Assembly: GCA_964456925.1 (NCBI GenBank)
Contig: CAYWCX010000037.1
Span: forward strand, 1-6,658
DNA from: JBAZKK01 sp964456925
Lineage (GTDB): Bacteria; Omnitrophota; Gorgyraeia; Gygaellales; Profunditerraquicolaceae
Length of the DNA stretch: 6,658 nt
Reading direction: 5' to 3'
Under the pieces are notes generated by a model. The model made no database searches. It was not told the origin of the DNA and was given only the letters and a program-made list of their open reading frames with translations. The position numbers and the translations under genes were made by a program. Below, piece by piece: positions 1 to 6,269 of the stretch (the first letter of the stretch is position 1; each line of letters begins with the position of its first letter).

Positions 1-62
1 TACTTACTTCTTATCCTCGGCTTCCAGTTCAAATTATTGATTTTCCCGTCGAGAAATCGTAA
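1..62 (+). CDS. Possible C-terminal tail of an upstream gene (partial)
   Basis: Reading from base 3, an open frame runs to a TAA stop at 60-62 and encodes about 19 residues ending in IIDFPVEKS. Its composition (Pro, Ile, Asp, Val, Glu, Lys) is compatible with the end of a soluble protein, and it stops before the promoter-like sequence at 94. I do not recognise the family and the stretch is too short to prove coding. Another frame, from base 1, is open to 156 and begins with a hydrophobic run, but it would cover the promoter. This call is weak. Confidence 0.25.
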   Translation, partial: LTSYPRLPVQIIDFPVEKS

Positions 63-93
63 AAGCTCTGATGGCGCAAAAGGTAAAAAATAC

Positions 94-122
94 TTGACAA
101 GGGCAATATATTGTGATAAAAA
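94..122 (+). promoter_or_regulatory. Putative sigma70-type promoter for the ATP-grasp/aminomutase operon
   Basis: A perfect -35 hexamer TTGACA lies at 94-99. The -10 is less clear. TAAAAA at 117-122 gives a 17-nt spacer, and GATAAA at 115-120, preceded by TG at 112-113 as in an extended -10, gives 15 nt. Transcription would start near 125-130, leaving a leader of about 120 nt before the first gene. The surrounding sequence is AT-rich, so chance matches are easy. The leader position just ahead of a terminator-like hairpin supports a real start site. Confidence 0.4.
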
Positions 123-208
123 AAATATCAGATACAAGATATTGGGCATAAATTAAGCGATAGTCAAGGGGGCTAAAGAGGTAAAATTGAAAGGTATTAA
201 AGGCACGA

Positions 209-243
209 GGGCTCTGTAGGAAACGCAGGAGCCCTTATTTTTT
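209..243 (+). terminator. Intrinsic terminator-like hairpin, probably an attenuator, abutting the first gene
   Basis: GGGCTC at 209-214 pairs perfectly with GAGCCC at 229-234. After a bulged G228, TGT at 215-217 can pair with GCA at 225-227 (one G-T wobble), leaving a loop of about 7 nt. The stem is followed directly by TTATTTTTT (235-243), the usual layout of a rho-independent terminator. It ends two bases before the ATG of the first ligase gene. It could terminate an upstream transcript, but its place downstream of the promoter at 94 makes conditional attenuation of the operon more likely. AGGAG at 227-231, the only Shine-Dalgarno-like sequence for the gene, lies in the 3' arm, so folding could also block translation. 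Confidence 0.6.
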
Positions 244-245
244 AT

Positions 246-1241
246 ATGAAGACGAAAACCGTAGGTTTAACTTACGATTTAAGGACAGATTATGAATTCA
301 AGGAAGGCGATCCGCCGGATGCCAATGCGGAATTCGACCATCCCAGCACCATCGGCGTCATTGCCGAGGCGATTGAATCACAGGGCGTTAAAGTAAAAAA
401 ACTGGGAAACGTCGATGATATCCTGGAAAAGATAGACCACCTCGGCGTGGATATCGTATTTAATATTTCAGAAGGCATCAGCGGCAGAAACAGGGAGTCC
501 CAGGTCCCCATTCTTTTAGAGATGAAGGGTATCCCCTTTGTGGGTTCCGACGCCCTGACCCTCGGCCTTACCCTGGATAAAATTATCGCCAAGAAGATTT
601 TTATCGCCGAGGGCATACCCACCCCCAGGTTTTTTGAAGTCAAGGACGCCTCCTCCCTGAATGATATCGACCACCTTAAGTTTCCCTTAATCGTAAAACC
701 GCGCTGCGAAGGTTCTTCCAAAGGGTTAAGCGAAAGTTCGCGCGTGGAAAACCTGGAGGACCTTAAAAAACAGGCGCAGTTCATTATCGATACCTACAAA
801 CAACCCGCGTTAGTGGAGGATTTTATCGCCGGACAGGAATTTACCGTAGTGATAGTAGGCAACGACCCGCCGGAGGTAATGCCGGCGGTGCAGATTAAGA
901 TCGACGGCCGCCTCAACCTGAATGATAAATTCTACACCTTTGCCCGTATCAGCTCGAACAGGTTAAAATATATCTGCCCGGCGCACATAAACCAGGAGTT
1001 AAAAAAGAAAATTTCCGAGCTTGCCCTGAAGACTTACGAGGCAGTAGAGTGCCGGGACTTTGGCCGGGTGGATTTCAGGGTGGACAATAAGGGCAATGCC
1101 TATGTGTTAGAGATAAATCCCCTGCCTTCCTTATCCACCTCGGACGTCTTCCCGCTCGTCGCCCGCGAGGCGGGGATGACCTACCGCCAGATTATGGGCA
1201 AGATATTGGAGAGCGCCTTTAAGAGGTATAATTTAAATTAA
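246..1241 (+). CDS. Divergent D-Ala-D-Ala ligase-like ATP-grasp ligase (first of a tandem pair)
   Basis: This 331-aa cytosolic protein has the ATP-grasp layout of the D-Ala-D-Ala ligase family: ATP-dependent joining of a carboxylate, through an acyl phosphate, to an amine. Visible motifs are VFNISEG at 71-77, GIPFVGSD at 95-102 followed by LDK (110-112), PLIVKPRCEGSSKG at 147-160, VEDFIAGQEFT at 190-200, and GRVDFRVD (273-280) leading to VLEINPLPSLS (287-297). R274, D276, E289 and N291 are the likely ATP/Mg residues. True Ddl features are missing: there is no N-terminal Gly-rich motif with the D-Ala-binding Glu, the His-Gly pair is Glu-Gly, and the end motif is NPLPS instead of NTLPG. The active-site loop FYTFAR has Arg where Ddl has Lys. 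ATG 246 is the first start after an in-frame stop at 198-200, and the N-terminal VGLTYDLR fits family starts. A small-molecule or peptide ligase is likely; the substrate is unknown. Confidence 0.85.
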   Translation: MKTKTVGLTYDLRTDYEFKEGDPPDANAEFDHPSTIGVIAEAIESQGVKVKKLGNVDDILEKIDHLGVDIVFNISEGISGRNRESQVPILLEMKGIPFVGSDALTLGLTLDKIIAKKIFIAEGIPTPRFFEVKDASSLNDIDHLKFPLIVKPRCEGSSKGLSESSRVENLEDLKKQAQFIIDTYKQPALVEDFIAGQEFTVVIVGNDPPEVMPAVQIKIDGRLNLNDKFYTFARISSNRLKYICPAHINQELKKKISELALKTYEAVECRDFGRVDFRVDNKGNAYVLEINPLPSLSTSDVFPLVAREAGMTYRQIMGKILESAFKRYNLN

Positions 1242-2258
1242 ATGAAGGTTGCGCTGACCTATAATTTAAAAGAAGAAGACGGAAGCAAGCCCCCCGATTA
1301 TTTCTCGGAATTCGATTCCGCGGAGACCATTGAGGCGATATCCTCGGCGCTAAGCAGAAAAGGCCACGCCGTATACCCCATTAACATTAACCGCGAAGAC
1401 ATTGTATCGTGTCTGCGCAGGAATCCCGTTGATATTGTCTTTAATATCGCGGAGGGAAAATCCGGCAGGTTCCGCGAGTCGGAAGTCCCCGCAATCCTGG
1501 ATTACCTGAATATCCCCTACACCGGTTCCAATACTTTTTCCCTGGCGCTGGCCTTAAACAAGGCCATTACCAAGAAAATCTTGATTGCCGAAAATATCCC
1601 TACCCCGCAATTCCAGCTTTTTACGCGGGGCGCCGAAGAGTTGGACCCGCGTTTAAAATTCCCCCTTATTGTAAAGCCCAACTGCGAAGGCTCGGCCAAG
1701 GGCATTAATACCTCCAATGTAGTCAGGGATAAAGAAGCGCTTCTTGAGAAAATAAAAGAGCTGCGCCGCGCCTACGGCCAGGAAGTGCTGGTGGAGGAGT
1801 TCATCGAGGGCAGGGAATTGACCGTCGGGATACTCGAGAACGGCGTTGTCACGATGCTGCCTATCCTGGAAATAGATTTTTCCGACTGCAAAAAAAGCGG
1901 GGAATACTTTTACAGTTGGCGGATGAAGGAATACCAGGGCAATAAAGAACTGGGGCTGGTGCCGACTTTTTATTGCCCGGCGCGCCTGGAAAAAGAAACC
2001 GAAGCCAGGGTCAAGGAAGTAGCGTTAAAGACCTACCGCGCGCTAGGCTGTTTCGACGTCTCCCGCATCGATATCCGCTTAGCCAAAAACGATACACCTT
2101 ACGTATTGGAGATAAACCCCCTGCCGGGCCTCAACCCCCGGGAATCCAATTTCCCGATTATGGCCTATGCCGCCGGGATGAAATACGATGATATCATTGA
2201 TTCAATTTTGACCAGCGCCTATCAGAGAATCTCTAAGAAGGAGGAGAGGTTAAATTGA
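1242..2258 (+). CDS. Divergent D-Ala-D-Ala ligase-like ATP-grasp ligase (second of a tandem pair)
   Basis: This 338-aa protein is a paralogue of the preceding gene; across the VDIVFNI-to-IPTP block about 38 of 63 residues match by eye. ATP-grasp landmarks are VFNIAEG at 66-72, IPYTGSN at 91-97, PLIVKPNCEGSAKG at 141-154, VEEFIEGRELT at 184-194, SRIDIRL at 274-280 and VLEINPLPGLN at 288-298; R275, D277, E290 and N292 are the likely ATP/Mg residues. Unlike the first ligase it keeps a Lys (K229, in FYSWRMK) at the position of the Ddl loop lysine, and the loop that follows is longer, so the two enzymes probably act on different substrates or successive steps. The N-terminal Ddl motif with the D-Ala-binding Glu is absent. 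ATG 1242 directly follows the previous TAA, and only a weak AGAGG (1222-1226) lies upstream, so translation is probably coupled. Annotation as D-Ala-D-Ala ligase would be over-specific. Confidence 0.85.
   Translation: MKVALTYNLKEEDGSKPPDYFSEFDSAETIEAISSALSRKGHAVYPININREDIVSCLRRNPVDIVFNIAEGKSGRFRESEVPAILDYLNIPYTGSNTFSLALALNKAITKKILIAENIPTPQFQLFTRGAEELDPRLKFPLIVKPNCEGSAKGINTSNVVRDKEALLEKIKELRRAYGQEVLVEEFIEGRELTVGILENGVVTMLPILEIDFSDCKKSGEYFYSWRMKEYQGNKELGLVPTFYCPARLEKETEARVKEVALKTYRALGCFDVSRIDIRLAKNDTPYVLEINPLPGLNPRESNFPIMAYAAGMKYDDIIDSILTSAYQRISKKEERLN
2238..2257 (+). promoter_or_regulatory. Ribosome binding site and TTG start for the aminomutase gene
   Basis: AAGGAGG at 2238-2244, followed by GAGAGG at 2244-2249, sits 5-10 nt ahead of TTG at 2255-2257. 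The TTG overlaps the TGA stop (2256-2258) of the upstream ligase. No nearby in-frame ATG gives a better start, and the protein from this TTG has the N-terminal length expected of the family. Confidence 0.7.
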
Positions 2259-3436
2259 ATAATATCATAGTTGCGGAAACCCAGAAAGCGCAACAGGAGG
2301 CCTTGCAGCTTGCACGGCCGGTAAGGAGGCCGCGCGATTATCAACAGATATCTATCTACCGCGACATCAATCCCCTGGACTGGGAGGATTGGCATTGGCA
2401 GATAAAACACCGCATCCGCAGCAGGGATGAGCTGGCGCAAATTATAAAATTAAGCACCGAAGAGGAGGAAGGGGTAAGGAAGGCAAGCGGCAGGCTGTCT
2501 TTAGCAATTACTCCTTACTGGGCCACGCTTATGGACCCCGAAGACCCCAACTGCCCTATCCGGCGCCAGGCCGTGCCGGTGGCAGCAGAATCGGTAGTTT
2601 CTCCCCATGAAATGATTGACCCCTGCGCCGAAGACCGGGATTCTCCTGCTCCGCACCTGGTGCACCGCTATCCTGACCGGGTGCTTCTTCTGGCAACCGA
2701 GCATTGCGCGATGTATTGCCGGCACTGCACCAGAAGGAGATTAGTGGGTGAGCGCGAGAAGGGCGATGATGCCGCAAGGTTCGACGCCGCGATAGAATAT
2801 ATCAAGTCCAACAGAAAGGTGCGCGATGTCTTGATTTCCGGAGGCGACCCCTTGATACTCGAGGATGAAGAGGTCGAGAAGCTGCTGGAGAAAATACGCG
2901 CCATCCCGCACGTCGAATTTTTAAGATTGGGAACCCGCGTGCCGGTAACCCTGCCGCAGCGCATTACCGAGAAATTGGTAACGATGCTTAAAAAATATTC
3001 TCCGCTCTGGATAAGCATACATTTTAATCACCCCAAAGAGATTACCAGGCGTTGTAAGATTGCCTGCGACATGCTGGCAGAGGCAGGCGTGCCTTTAGGC
3101 AGCCAGACGGTTCTGCTCAAGGGTATCAACGACCGGCCCTATATTATGAAGAAACTTATGCACGAACTCTTAAAGATCCGGGTGCGGCCCTACTATATTT
3201 ACCAGTGCGACCCGGTAAGAGGCACCCAGCATTTCCGTACCCCCGTCGCGGCAGGCATTAATATCATGGAAAAGTTGCGCGGCCACACCTCCGGTTACGC
3301 CCTCCCTACCTACGTTATTGACGGTCCCGGCGGAGGAGGCAAAATCCCGGTGGGCCCCAATTATATCCTCTCGCAGGCCAAGGGGAAATACGTCTTGCGT
3401 AACTATAAAGGCAAGATCTATACCTATCTTGAGTAG
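2255..3436 (+). CDS. kamA: KamA-family radical SAM aminomutase, probably lysine 2,3-aminomutase
   Basis: This 393-aa protein aligns over nearly all its length with clostridial lysine 2,3-aminomutase, which moves the alpha-amino group of L-lysine to C3 to give beta-lysine using a 4Fe-4S cluster, S-adenosylmethionine and PLP. C151, C155 and C158 (C-x3-C-x2-C in CAMYCRHC) bind the cluster. K363 in PGGGGK is the PLP lysine. D319 (YQCD) and D356 (VIDGPGG) match the two aspartates that hold the lysine side chain in the Clostridium subterminale enzyme. As I remember that enzyme's numbering, all these residues are offset by 26, so the core has no net gap between them. Other family marks are PDRVLLLATEHC, LISGGDPL (193-200), THFNHP-like SIHFNHP (254-260), and HFRTPV. 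The zinc site is gone: the equivalent of C268 is R294 and the cysteine-rich C-terminal tail is absent. It ends the ligase operon with a 4-nt overlap. Other amino acid aminomutases cannot be fully excluded. Confidence 0.9.
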   Translation: MNNIIVAETQKAQQEALQLARPVRRPRDYQQISIYRDINPLDWEDWHWQIKHRIRSRDELAQIIKLSTEEEEGVRKASGRLSLAITPYWATLMDPEDPNCPIRRQAVPVAAESVVSPHEMIDPCAEDRDSPAPHLVHRYPDRVLLLATEHCAMYCRHCTRRRLVGEREKGDDAARFDAAIEYIKSNRKVRDVLISGGDPLILEDEEVEKLLEKIRAIPHVEFLRLGTRVPVTLPQRITEKLVTMLKKYSPLWISIHFNHPKEITRRCKIACDMLAEAGVPLGSQTVLLKGINDRPYIMKKLMHELLKIRVRPYYIYQCDPVRGTQHFRTPVAAGINIMEKLRGHTSGYALPTYVIDGPGGGGKIPVGPNYILSQAKGKYVLRNYKGKIYTYLE

Positions 3437-3457
3437 TTTCGCCGGGCTTCATTTTAC

Positions 3458-3486
3458 TTGACCCCCTCATTTTAGCGTTATATAAT
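3458..3486 (+). promoter_or_regulatory. Near-consensus sigma70 promoter for the EF-G-like/YchF-like/purH unit
   Basis: TTGACC (3458-3463) is followed after exactly 17 nt by a perfect TATAAT (3481-3486). This predicts a start near 3492-3494 and a leader of about 80 nt ahead of the EF-G-like gene. It lies in the only sizeable gap between genes after the aminomutase. That gap (3437-3574) shows no clear intrinsic terminator for the upstream operon, so read-through into this unit remains possible. Confidence 0.75.
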
Positions 3487-3574
3487 TTTATGAAATAGCG
3501 AAACTTGCGATATCTTCCGTTGCTCTTCCGATAATAATAAGCCCCCCTTATTTATTATAAAGGAGTCAGCAGAG

Positions 3575-5530
3575 ATGGATATTAAGAACAAGCGCAATTT
3601 TATTCTCTTGGGGCATGCCCAGTGCGGTAAGACCACCCTCGCGGAAAGCATCCTCTATTTCTCTAAAACAACCGCTAGGAAGGGGACGGTTGCCGACGGC
3701 ACTACGGTAAGCGATTACAGTTTTGACGAGATTGAAAGGAAAAGCTCCATCAACGCCAGCTTCCTTTATTGCGACTATAAGGGCAGCCGCATCCAGATTG
3801 TCGACCCTCCCGGTTATGCCGACTTCTGGGGAGAAGTGATTGCCGGGTTGCGGGCAGTTGACGGTGCCGTGATAGTGCTGGATGCTACTGCCGGGGTAGA
3901 GGTAGGCACAGAGCGCACCTGGCAGATGCTGGAGGATTCGGGCCTGCCGTGCCTGGTCTTCATCAATAAATTAGACAAGGAGGGCGCGGATTTCAACAAG
4001 GCCTTAAGCGACGTAAAAGAGAAACTTTCTAAAAAAGCAACCGTAATCGATTCCCTGGAGGCTCCGGAACTGATAGAGGCAATCGCCGAGAGCGACGATA
4101 AACTCCTGGAGAAATATCTTGAAGGCGCAAAGCTATCCAGCGAAGAATTAAAAAACGGGCTGCACCAGGCGGTCCTTAAGCGCAAGGTATTCCCGGTTTT
4201 AAGCGGCTCTGCCCTTGGGGATAAAGGAATCCCCGAACTGCTGGATGCCATTATCGGGCATCTGCCTTTTCCTGCGGAGCGCGTCAGGGTGGAGGCGAAG
4301 GACCCCTTGAAGGCCGATGCCGCCAAGGAAGTTGTATTTAAAGATGACGCGCCTTTTTCGGCGTTCGTTTTTAAAGTTATTTCCGACCCTTATGTGGGGC
4401 AACTTACGCTCTTACGGGTTTTTTCCGGGACGCTGTTATCGAACACTAATTTTTATAACGTCACTAAAAGAGCCAAAGAGAGGATTGGACAGGTATATAT
4501 CCTTCAGGGCAAGGAACAAAAACCGCTTGATTCCGCAGGTTGCGGAGATATCGTGGCAATCGCCAAGTTAAAAGAGACCGGCACCTCCGATTCCATTTCC
4601 GGAGAGAAGGAACAGTTTTTATTTGAACCGCTGGTGTTCCCCGAACCGGTAATCTCTGCCTCGGTTAAACCCAAGAGCCGCGAAGACGAAGAGAAAATAT
4701 CGGAGGCCCTTGCCAAGCTTACCGGCGAAGACCCCACCTTCAAGGTCAGCCGCGATGACCAGACCAAGGAAGTGATTATCTCGGGCTTAGGAGATTTGCA
4801 CCTCTCGGTGATGGTCGGCCGCCTGAAAAAAAGATTCAACGTTAACATTGAACTGGGCACGCCTAAGGTTTCTTACAAGGAGACCATTACCAAATCTGCC
4901 AAGGTGCAGGGTAAATATAAGAAACAGTCCGGAGGCCGCGGCCAATACGGGGATGTCTGGCTGGAGATTGAGCCCCTGGAGAAAGGGAAGGGATTTGAAT
5001 TCGTAGATAAGATATTCGGCGGTGCGATACCCCGGAATTTCATCCCCTCCGTAGAAAAAGGCGTCGTGCAGGCGATGTCGGCAGGCGCGGTCGCCGGATA
5101 CCCCATCGTAGACATAAGGGTAAAACTGGTTGACGGCTCGTATCATGAGGTGGACTCCTCGGATATGGCATTCCAGATTGCCGGCAGGATGGCCTTAAAG
5201 AAGGCGATGATTGATGCAGGGCCGGTGCTCCTGGAGCCGATTATGGACGTGGAGATAACCATCCCGGAAGATTCTCTGGGCGGCGTATCCGGAGATGTCA
5301 ATTCCCGCCGCGGCCGCATCATGGGCATGGAGGTGAAAGGAAAAACCCAGGTGGTCAAGGCCAAGATCCCGCAGGCAGAGATGTTTACCTATGCCAATGA
5401 CCTGCGCTCTCTTACCGGAGGCCGCGGGAACTATACGATGCGCTTTTCGCACTATGAGGAAGTGCCTTATAAAATTGCCTCTAACATAATCAGTCAGTAT
5501 CAAGCCACGAAGAAAGAAGAAGAGGAATAA
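3575..5530 (+). CDS. fusA: Elongation factor G-like translational GTPase (EF-G-2 type paralogue)
   Basis: This 651-aa protein has the full EF-G domain order but is shorter than the usual 690-700 aa, mainly in the G/G' region. GTPase motifs are GHAQCGKTT (13-21), a switch I with Ser where EF-G has Thr (ERKSSIN, 54-60), DPPGYADF (77-84), NKLD (131-134) and SGSAL (210-214). Domain II follows from about 260, domain III near 355-430, domain IV near 431-550 (QSGGRGQYGDVW at 451-462; SYHEVDSS at 522-529 with the likely tip His524) and domain V to about 640 (LLEPIMDVEI, NSRRGRI, AEMFTYANDLRSLT). The switch II His of canonical DTPGHVDF is Tyr81, as I recall for Thermus thermophilus EF-G-2. It probably binds the ribosome and uses GTP; whether it performs bulk translocation is unclear. 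It is not in a str operon (no rpsL, rpsG or tuf), supporting a paralogue. ATG 3575 has AGGAG at 3561-3565 with a 9-nt spacer. The C-terminus is a charged KKEEEE tail. Confidence 0.93.
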   Translation: MDIKNKRNFILLGHAQCGKTTLAESILYFSKTTARKGTVADGTTVSDYSFDEIERKSSINASFLYCDYKGSRIQIVDPPGYADFWGEVIAGLRAVDGAVIVLDATAGVEVGTERTWQMLEDSGLPCLVFINKLDKEGADFNKALSDVKEKLSKKATVIDSLEAPELIEAIAESDDKLLEKYLEGAKLSSEELKNGLHQAVLKRKVFPVLSGSALGDKGIPELLDAIIGHLPFPAERVRVEAKDPLKADAAKEVVFKDDAPFSAFVFKVISDPYVGQLTLLRVFSGTLLSNTNFYNVTKRAKERIGQVYILQGKEQKPLDSAGCGDIVAIAKLKETGTSDSISGEKEQFLFEPLVFPEPVISASVKPKSREDEEKISEALAKLTGEDPTFKVSRDDQTKEVIISGLGDLHLSVMVGRLKKRFNVNIELGTPKVSYKETITKSAKVQGKYKKQSGGRGQYGDVWLEIEPLEKGKGFEFVDKIFGGAIPRNFIPSVEKGVVQAMSAGAVAGYPIVDIRVKLVDGSYHEVDSSDMAFQIAGRMALKKAMIDAGPVLLEPIMDVEITIPEDSLGGVSGDVNSRRGRIMGMEVKGKTQVVKAKIPQAEMFTYANDLRSLTGGRGNYTMRFSHYEEVPYKIASNIISQYQATKKEEEE

Positions 5531-5543
5531 TTCTCCCCATTAG

Positions 5544-6245
5544 ATGAAGATAAGCCTGGTTTCTTTACCTGAAATTCCTTTAGGCAAGCGCAACATCAAA
5601 GACAGCCGGCTGGATGAGGTTGACAGGATAGCCAGGGCCAAAAAGAAAACCTATCTGCAGGTAGAGCTGGCAGGCGAAGATGCCGCCCTGGAGGCAGACG
5701 CTATCCTGGCAGCCAAAGATGCGGCTACGGATTTGATTCTAAAGGATTTAGATTTTGTAGAAAACCGCCTCAGCCGCGTTACCGAGGAAGAAGAAAAAGC
5801 GCTTTTAGGCAAACTTAAAGACTCGCTCGAAAAGGAAAAGTTTATCTTCGGGATTGCGTTTACGCCTGATGAAGAAAAAATTATTTCCAGCTATAGCCTT
5901 TTGACGAAACGGCCGGTAGTAGTGGCAACGGAGGAGGAACCGGCTGACCCCGATGCCTTATTGATGCGGGTATTAAGGGAAAGCGGTTATTGCAGTTTTT
6001 TTACTACCGGCGAGAAAGAGACGCGCAGCTGGCTTATCCGCCGGGGCGCGACAGCCTGGGAGGCGGCAGGGGCAATACACTCCGACATCCAGAAGGGTTT
6101 TATCCGCGCCGAGATTATCAGCCTTGAGGATTTTCTTAAAAGCGGCGGGGAAACCGCTGCCAAGCAGGCGGGAAAGATGCGCCTTGAAAACAAAGACTAC
6201 ATCATGCAGGAAGGCGATTTAGCGAATTTCCGTTTTAATAAATAG
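5544..6245 (+). CDS. YchF-derived TGS-domain protein lacking the nucleotide-binding core
   Basis: This 233-aa protein matches the C-terminal TGS (DUF933) domain of YchF/OLA1 closely from about residue 148 to the end: FFTTGEKETRSW (152-163), GATAWEAAGAIHSDIQKGFI (168-187), EDFLKSGG, AGKMRLENKDYI (209-220) and GDLANFRFN (224-232). The first 147 residues look like a shrunken YchF. MKISLVSLP resembles the first strand, SRLDEV and VELAG echo the DPRLD and DIAG regions, and a helical segment (about 50-97) and SLLTKRPVVVATEEE (118-132) match the coiled-coil and LLTxKP regions. The Walker A GKST motif, the DxxG aspartate and the NxxE-type base motif are absent, and full-length YchF is about 363 aa. 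It therefore should not hydrolyse nucleotide. YchF binds ribosomes, so a ribosome-related role beside the EF-G-like protein is an inference. It starts 13 nt after that gene with no good Shine-Dalgarno, suggesting coupling. The start is backed by the YchF-like N-terminus. Confidence 0.85.
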   Translation: MKISLVSLPEIPLGKRNIKDSRLDEVDRIARAKKKTYLQVELAGEDAALEADAILAAKDAATDLILKDLDFVENRLSRVTEEEEKALLGKLKDSLEKEKFIFGIAFTPDEEKIISSYSLLTKRPVVVATEEEPADPDALLMRVLRESGYCSFFTTGEKETRSWLIRRGATAWEAAGAIHSDIQKGFIRAEIISLEDFLKSGGETAAKQAGKMRLENKDYIMQEGDLANFRFNK

Positions 6246-6269
6246 GCCGAAAAACCAAGGAGAAGAGTA

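Noticed and set aside
107..112. TATATT as the -10 box for the TTGACA at 94-99
   Set aside because: The spacer would be only 7 nt, far too short for a sigma70 promoter.
1..156. Frame-1 open stretch beginning with a hydrophobic run, possibly a membrane protein end
   Set aside because: It crosses the TTGACA promoter and an AT-rich region, and the later part reads like translated non-coding sequence.
290..784. Minus-strand open frame of 164 codons opposite the first ligase gene
   Set aside because: It is antisense to a clear ATP-grasp gene, its product is rich in Ser, Pro and Ile without a recognisable motif, and the same kind of shadow frame recurs opposite the second ligase (1517-1717).
2255..3436. 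Glutamate 2,3-aminomutase or EpmB (EF-P beta-lysylation enzyme) as the identity of the radical SAM gene
   Set aside because: Both lysine-binding aspartates are present (D319, D356), whereas glutamate aminomutase replaces them. No EpmA or EF-P gene is nearby, and the protein resembles the longer clostridial type.
3437..3457. Terminator after the aminomutase gene
   Set aside because: No GC-rich stem followed by a T-tract is visible between the stop codon and the next promoter.
3435..3505. 8-bp inverted repeat AGTTTCGC (3435-3442) / GCGAAACT (3498-3505) flanking the second promoter
   Set aside because: The arms are 55 nt apart and one begins in the aminomutase stop codon. An 8-bp match in a gap of this size is not rare by chance, so I do not call an operator.
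3814..4326. Minus-strand open frame of 170 codons opposite the EF-G-like gene
   Set aside because: It is Ser/Ala-rich low-complexity sequence mirroring the conserved GTPase coding strand, with no family resemblance.
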